A stretch of DNA of 64,000 nt, from contig NZ_QLVE01000014.1 of assembly GCF_003331145.1 (NCBI RefSeq), positions 59,970-123,969 of the forward strand, given 5' to 3'. The notes below the pieces were generated by a model. It saw only the letters and a list, made by a program, of their open reading frames with translations, made no database searches and was not told the DNA's origin. How positions within the stretch are numbered: the first letter of the stretch is position 1; every line of letters begins with the position of its first letter. The DNA comes from Exiguobacterium sp. TNDT2 (GTDB taxonomy: Bacteria; Bacillota; Bacilli; Exiguobacteriales; Exiguobacteriaceae). Shown here one piece after another: positions 62,304-64,000 of the stretch. Made by a program: the position numbers and the translations under genes.

Positions 62304-62747
62304 TCACTTCACTTGTTCGAAATCAAGTAATCGTTGTTTTTGATGAAGGCCACCGCCAAACCCGGTCAGCTGTCCCCCGCTGCCGACGACACGATGGCAT
62401 GGAAAGATGACAGGTAGCGGATTGCGGTTGAGTGCTTGACCGACCGCCCGAACCGCTTTCGGTCGCCCGATTTGTTCGGCGATTTGTTTATACGTCCGCG
62501 TCTCGCCAAATGGGATCGTCAAGAGCGCATCCCACACTTCTTGTTGGAAGACGGTTCCGTTCATCTCGATCCACTCGCGGTCAGACGGTTGAAGTCCGTT
62601 TTGCTCCACGCGTTCAATCAGGTCGGTCAGCCATGTCGGTGCCGATCCGTCATCTGCTTCCGTCTCCGCAAAGTCTAACGCACATAATTTCCCTTGCGCG
62701 TTCAGTTCATACGCTAACGTTCCCCATTTAGATGACACGGTCTTCAC
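62304..62747 (-). CDS. ogt: methylated-DNA-protein cysteine methyltransferase
   Basis: 147 residues. Helix-turn-helix YKQIAEQIGRPKAVRAVGQAL near 90-110 with the arginine finger, then the acceptor Cys in PVIFPCHRVVGSGG near residue 120, then LTGFGGGLHQKQRLL. Removes O6-alkyl groups from guanine in a suicide reaction. The start is GTG at 62747, with AGGAG 7 bases upstream; this makes a 20-base overlap with the end of queG. The longer frame to 63017 is only a shadow of queG. Confidence 0.93.
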   Translation of the reverse strand: MKTVSSKWGTLAYELNAQGKLCALDFAETEADDGSAPTWLTDLIERVEQNGLQPSDREWIEMNGTVFQQEVWDALLTIPFGETRTYKQIAEQIGRPKAVRAVGQALNRNPLPVIFPCHRVVGSGGQLTGFGGGLHQKQRLLDFEQVK

Positions 62748-63885
62748 GGTCCCACTCCTCTCGAAATAAGCGAATCTCTTCATGTACGAGCTCCGACGTC
62801 TCCGACGACTCGATTTGTCGATAAATCGTCTCGGCTTCGGCTCCGAGAATCGCGCCGATTGCCCAGACGGCCGTCGCTCGCATGTCTTCTCGTTCATCTT
62901 GTCGGATAAAGTCTTCGAGCACTGGTACGGCCGACGGTTCCCGGTAGTGCGCCAACGCCAAGATTGCGTTCCGCTGAATCGGCTTTTTGCCGCGCCATGC
63001 GCCAGACAGATGGCCAAACTTCGCTTTGAACTCCCGATTACTCAAGTTCAGTAAAGGGACAAGCAACGGTTTGACGATTTCGGCTTCAGGGAGCAGTTCC
63101 TCGTGATGGCGCCAGTCTTTCTTCCGATTGTACGGGCAGACTTGTTGGCACGTGTCGCAGCCATAAAGCCGCCCACCGAGTTTCGTTCGAAACTCGCGCG
63201 GCATGAGCGTCTTCATTTGCGTCAAATAGGCGATACAACGTTTGGCATCGAGTACACCTGGTTCGATGAGCGCCGTCGTCGGACAAGCTGTCATACATTT
63301 CGTGCACTCGCCACATCCGTCTTCAATCATCTCATCCGGTGGTAAATACGTGTCGAGGATCATCTCCCCTAAATAAAGGTATGACCCTTTCTCCGGCGAG
63401 ATGATTGAACAGTTTTTGCCGCTGAAGCCGATTCCAGCCCGTTCGGCCACGGCCCGGTCGACGAGTTCACCCGTATCGACCATCGAGCGCGTCCGGACGC
63501 CCGGGACGAGTTGCTCAATATACGCTTGTAATTGCTCGAGCCTTGAGCCGACGGCACGATGGTAATCGAGCCCCCATGACGCCCGAGCGAACAAGCCACG
63601 CCGCTCATCGGCGACACTTCGCGGGGCATCCTTCAATTTACTTGGATAGGCAATCGCGATGGCGATAATTGACTGTGCCTCGTCGAGCAACAGCGTCGGC
63701 ATCGTTCGTTTATCCAAGTCAGGTTCCTCGAAACCCGAAGCGAATCCCTTCTCTTGCTGCTTCACGAGACGTTGCTTCATGACGATGAACGGGTCGGCGG
63801 TCGTCACTTTCAACTCGTCAATCCCGATTGTCGTCGCATATGCTACAATCTTCTGTTTGAGTGTCTCCGGGTCCATCCCGTTCAT
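62728..63885 (-). CDS. queG: epoxyqueuosine reductase QueG
   Basis: 385 residues, cobalamin-dependent. N-terminal domain IIAIAIAYPSKL and DTGELVDRAVAERAGIGFSGKN near residues 75-165, two 4Fe-4S binding sites (CGECTKCMTACPTTAL near 198 and YGCDTCQQVCPYN near 247), and a C-terminal HEAT-like repeat part (RNAILALAHYREPSAVPVLEDFI). Last step of queuosine synthesis on tRNA. ATG after AGAGGTGA. First gene of queG-ogt-trmL, downstream of a tRNA-Gly gene. Confidence 0.95.
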   Translation of the reverse strand: MNGMDPETLKQKIVAYATTIGIDELKVTTADPFIVMKQRLVKQQEKGFASGFEEPDLDKRTMPTLLLDEAQSIIAIAIAYPSKLKDAPRSVADERRGLFARASWGLDYHRAVGSRLEQLQAYIEQLVPGVRTRSMVDTGELVDRAVAERAGIGFSGKNCSIISPEKGSYLYLGEMILDTYLPPDEMIEDGCGECTKCMTACPTTALIEPGVLDAKRCIAYLTQMKTLMPREFRTKLGGRLYGCDTCQQVCPYNRKKDWRHHEELLPEAEIVKPLLVPLLNLSNREFKAKFGHLSGAWRGKKPIQRNAILALAHYREPSAVPVLEDFIRQDEREDMRATAVWAIGAILGAEAETIYRQIESSETSELVHEEIRLFREEWDREDRVI

Positions 63886-63920
63886 CGAATCACCTCTTTC
63901 GTGTCTATTTTCGCATACAA

Positions 63921-63950
63921 AAAATCTCCCCGCCAGTCGGCAGAGAGATG
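63921..63950 (-). terminator. terminator after the tRNA-Gly gene
   Basis: ATCTC-N3-GCC-GACT-GGC-N2-GAGAT stem followed by TTTTTTG on the minus strand. Confidence 0.75.
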
Positions 63951-63954
63951 ATGA

Positions 63955-64000
63955 AGCGGGTGAAGAGAATCGAACTCTCGTCATCAGCTTGGAAGGCTGA
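63955..64000 (-). tRNA. tRNA-Gly (anticodon TCC), 3' part
   Basis: Minus strand, cut by the window end. Visible: anticodon arm with TCC in CAGCCTTCCAAGCTG, T-arm GAGAG-TTCGATT-CTCTT, acceptor 3' strand CACCCGC and discriminator T. CCA is not encoded. Same neighbour as the Bacillus trnSL-Gly locus beside queG. Confidence 0.9.

Noticed and set aside
1..64000. CRISPR arrays, rRNA genes, prophage modules, riboswitches or T-boxes
   Set aside because: No regularly spaced repeats, rRNA-like segments, phage structural genes or recognisable leader folds were seen; all intergenic regions are short.

Overview
The window is a gene-dense, largely syntenic stretch of a Bacillales (Firmicutes) chromosome with moderate GC content. 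No taxon-defining marker (such as 16S rRNA) is present. Gene order (yhaM, prsA, yhaI, scoC, yhaH; ecsA-ecsB and hit; yheA-yheB; trnSL-Gly/queG/trmL; glgCDAP), strong AGGAGG-type ribosome binding sites and frequent TTG/GTG starts fit Bacillales, and Exiguobacterium is my best guess. That guess is inference, not something the sequence proves.

Layout. 1-8.9 kb: a cut response regulator, the recombination helicase-nuclease addB-addA, a truncated haemoglobin and two uncharacterised genes, one behind a sigma-B-like promoter. 8.9-15 kb: a Gram-positive RND exporter, a ComK homologue, the secretion-stress two-component system CssRS, and a 31-codon membrane peptide behind a Fur box. 15-19.4 kb: the copper operon csoR-copA-copZ with a CsoR-type operator inside its promoter, and an acyl-CoA synthetase with a FadR-type box. 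19.4-21 kb: a GatA-like EIIA protein that has lost its active-site histidine, and an AT-rich foreign-looking phosphotransferase. 21-26.5 kb: lipoate ligase, a HAD phosphatase and the haem operon hemE-hemH-hemY. 26.5-39.2 kb: divergent tnrA/amtB sharing one perfect TnrA box, ecsAB, a GlsB-like protein with a sigma-B-like promoter, hit, yhaH, scoC, yhaI, prsA, yhaM, corA, dinB and small genes.

39.24-43.03 kb is the main accessory feature: a complete 3,790-bp ISL3-family element. It has 24-bp imperfect terminal inverted repeats and a perfect 8-bp target duplication (AGTATTTT), and it carries merR-merA as passengers ahead of its transposase. It appears to have landed between a carboxylate/sulfate-type transporter gene and a lipoprotein gene that lay head to tail.

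43-64 kb: a CcpA-controlled SLC13 transporter, yheA-yheB, a PucR-type regulator, the shared sugar-ABC ATPase msmX with two cre sites, an amino-acid ABC permease/receptor pair without its ATPase, phosphoglucomutase, a sulfurtransferase, a glycogen operon glgC-glgD-glgA-glgP without glgB, a class A PBP, a second tiny membrane ORF, and queG-ogt-trmL downstream of a tRNA-Gly cut by the window end.

The genes link through shared regulation visible in the DNA. CcpA (five cre sites) covers the EIIA-like gene, transporter, msmX and glycogen operon. TnrA covers nitrogen, CsoR copper, MerR mercury, Fur iron, FadR fatty acids and sigma-B stress. Several genes (cssRS, ecsAB, scoC, prsA) concern protein secretion and exoprotein control.
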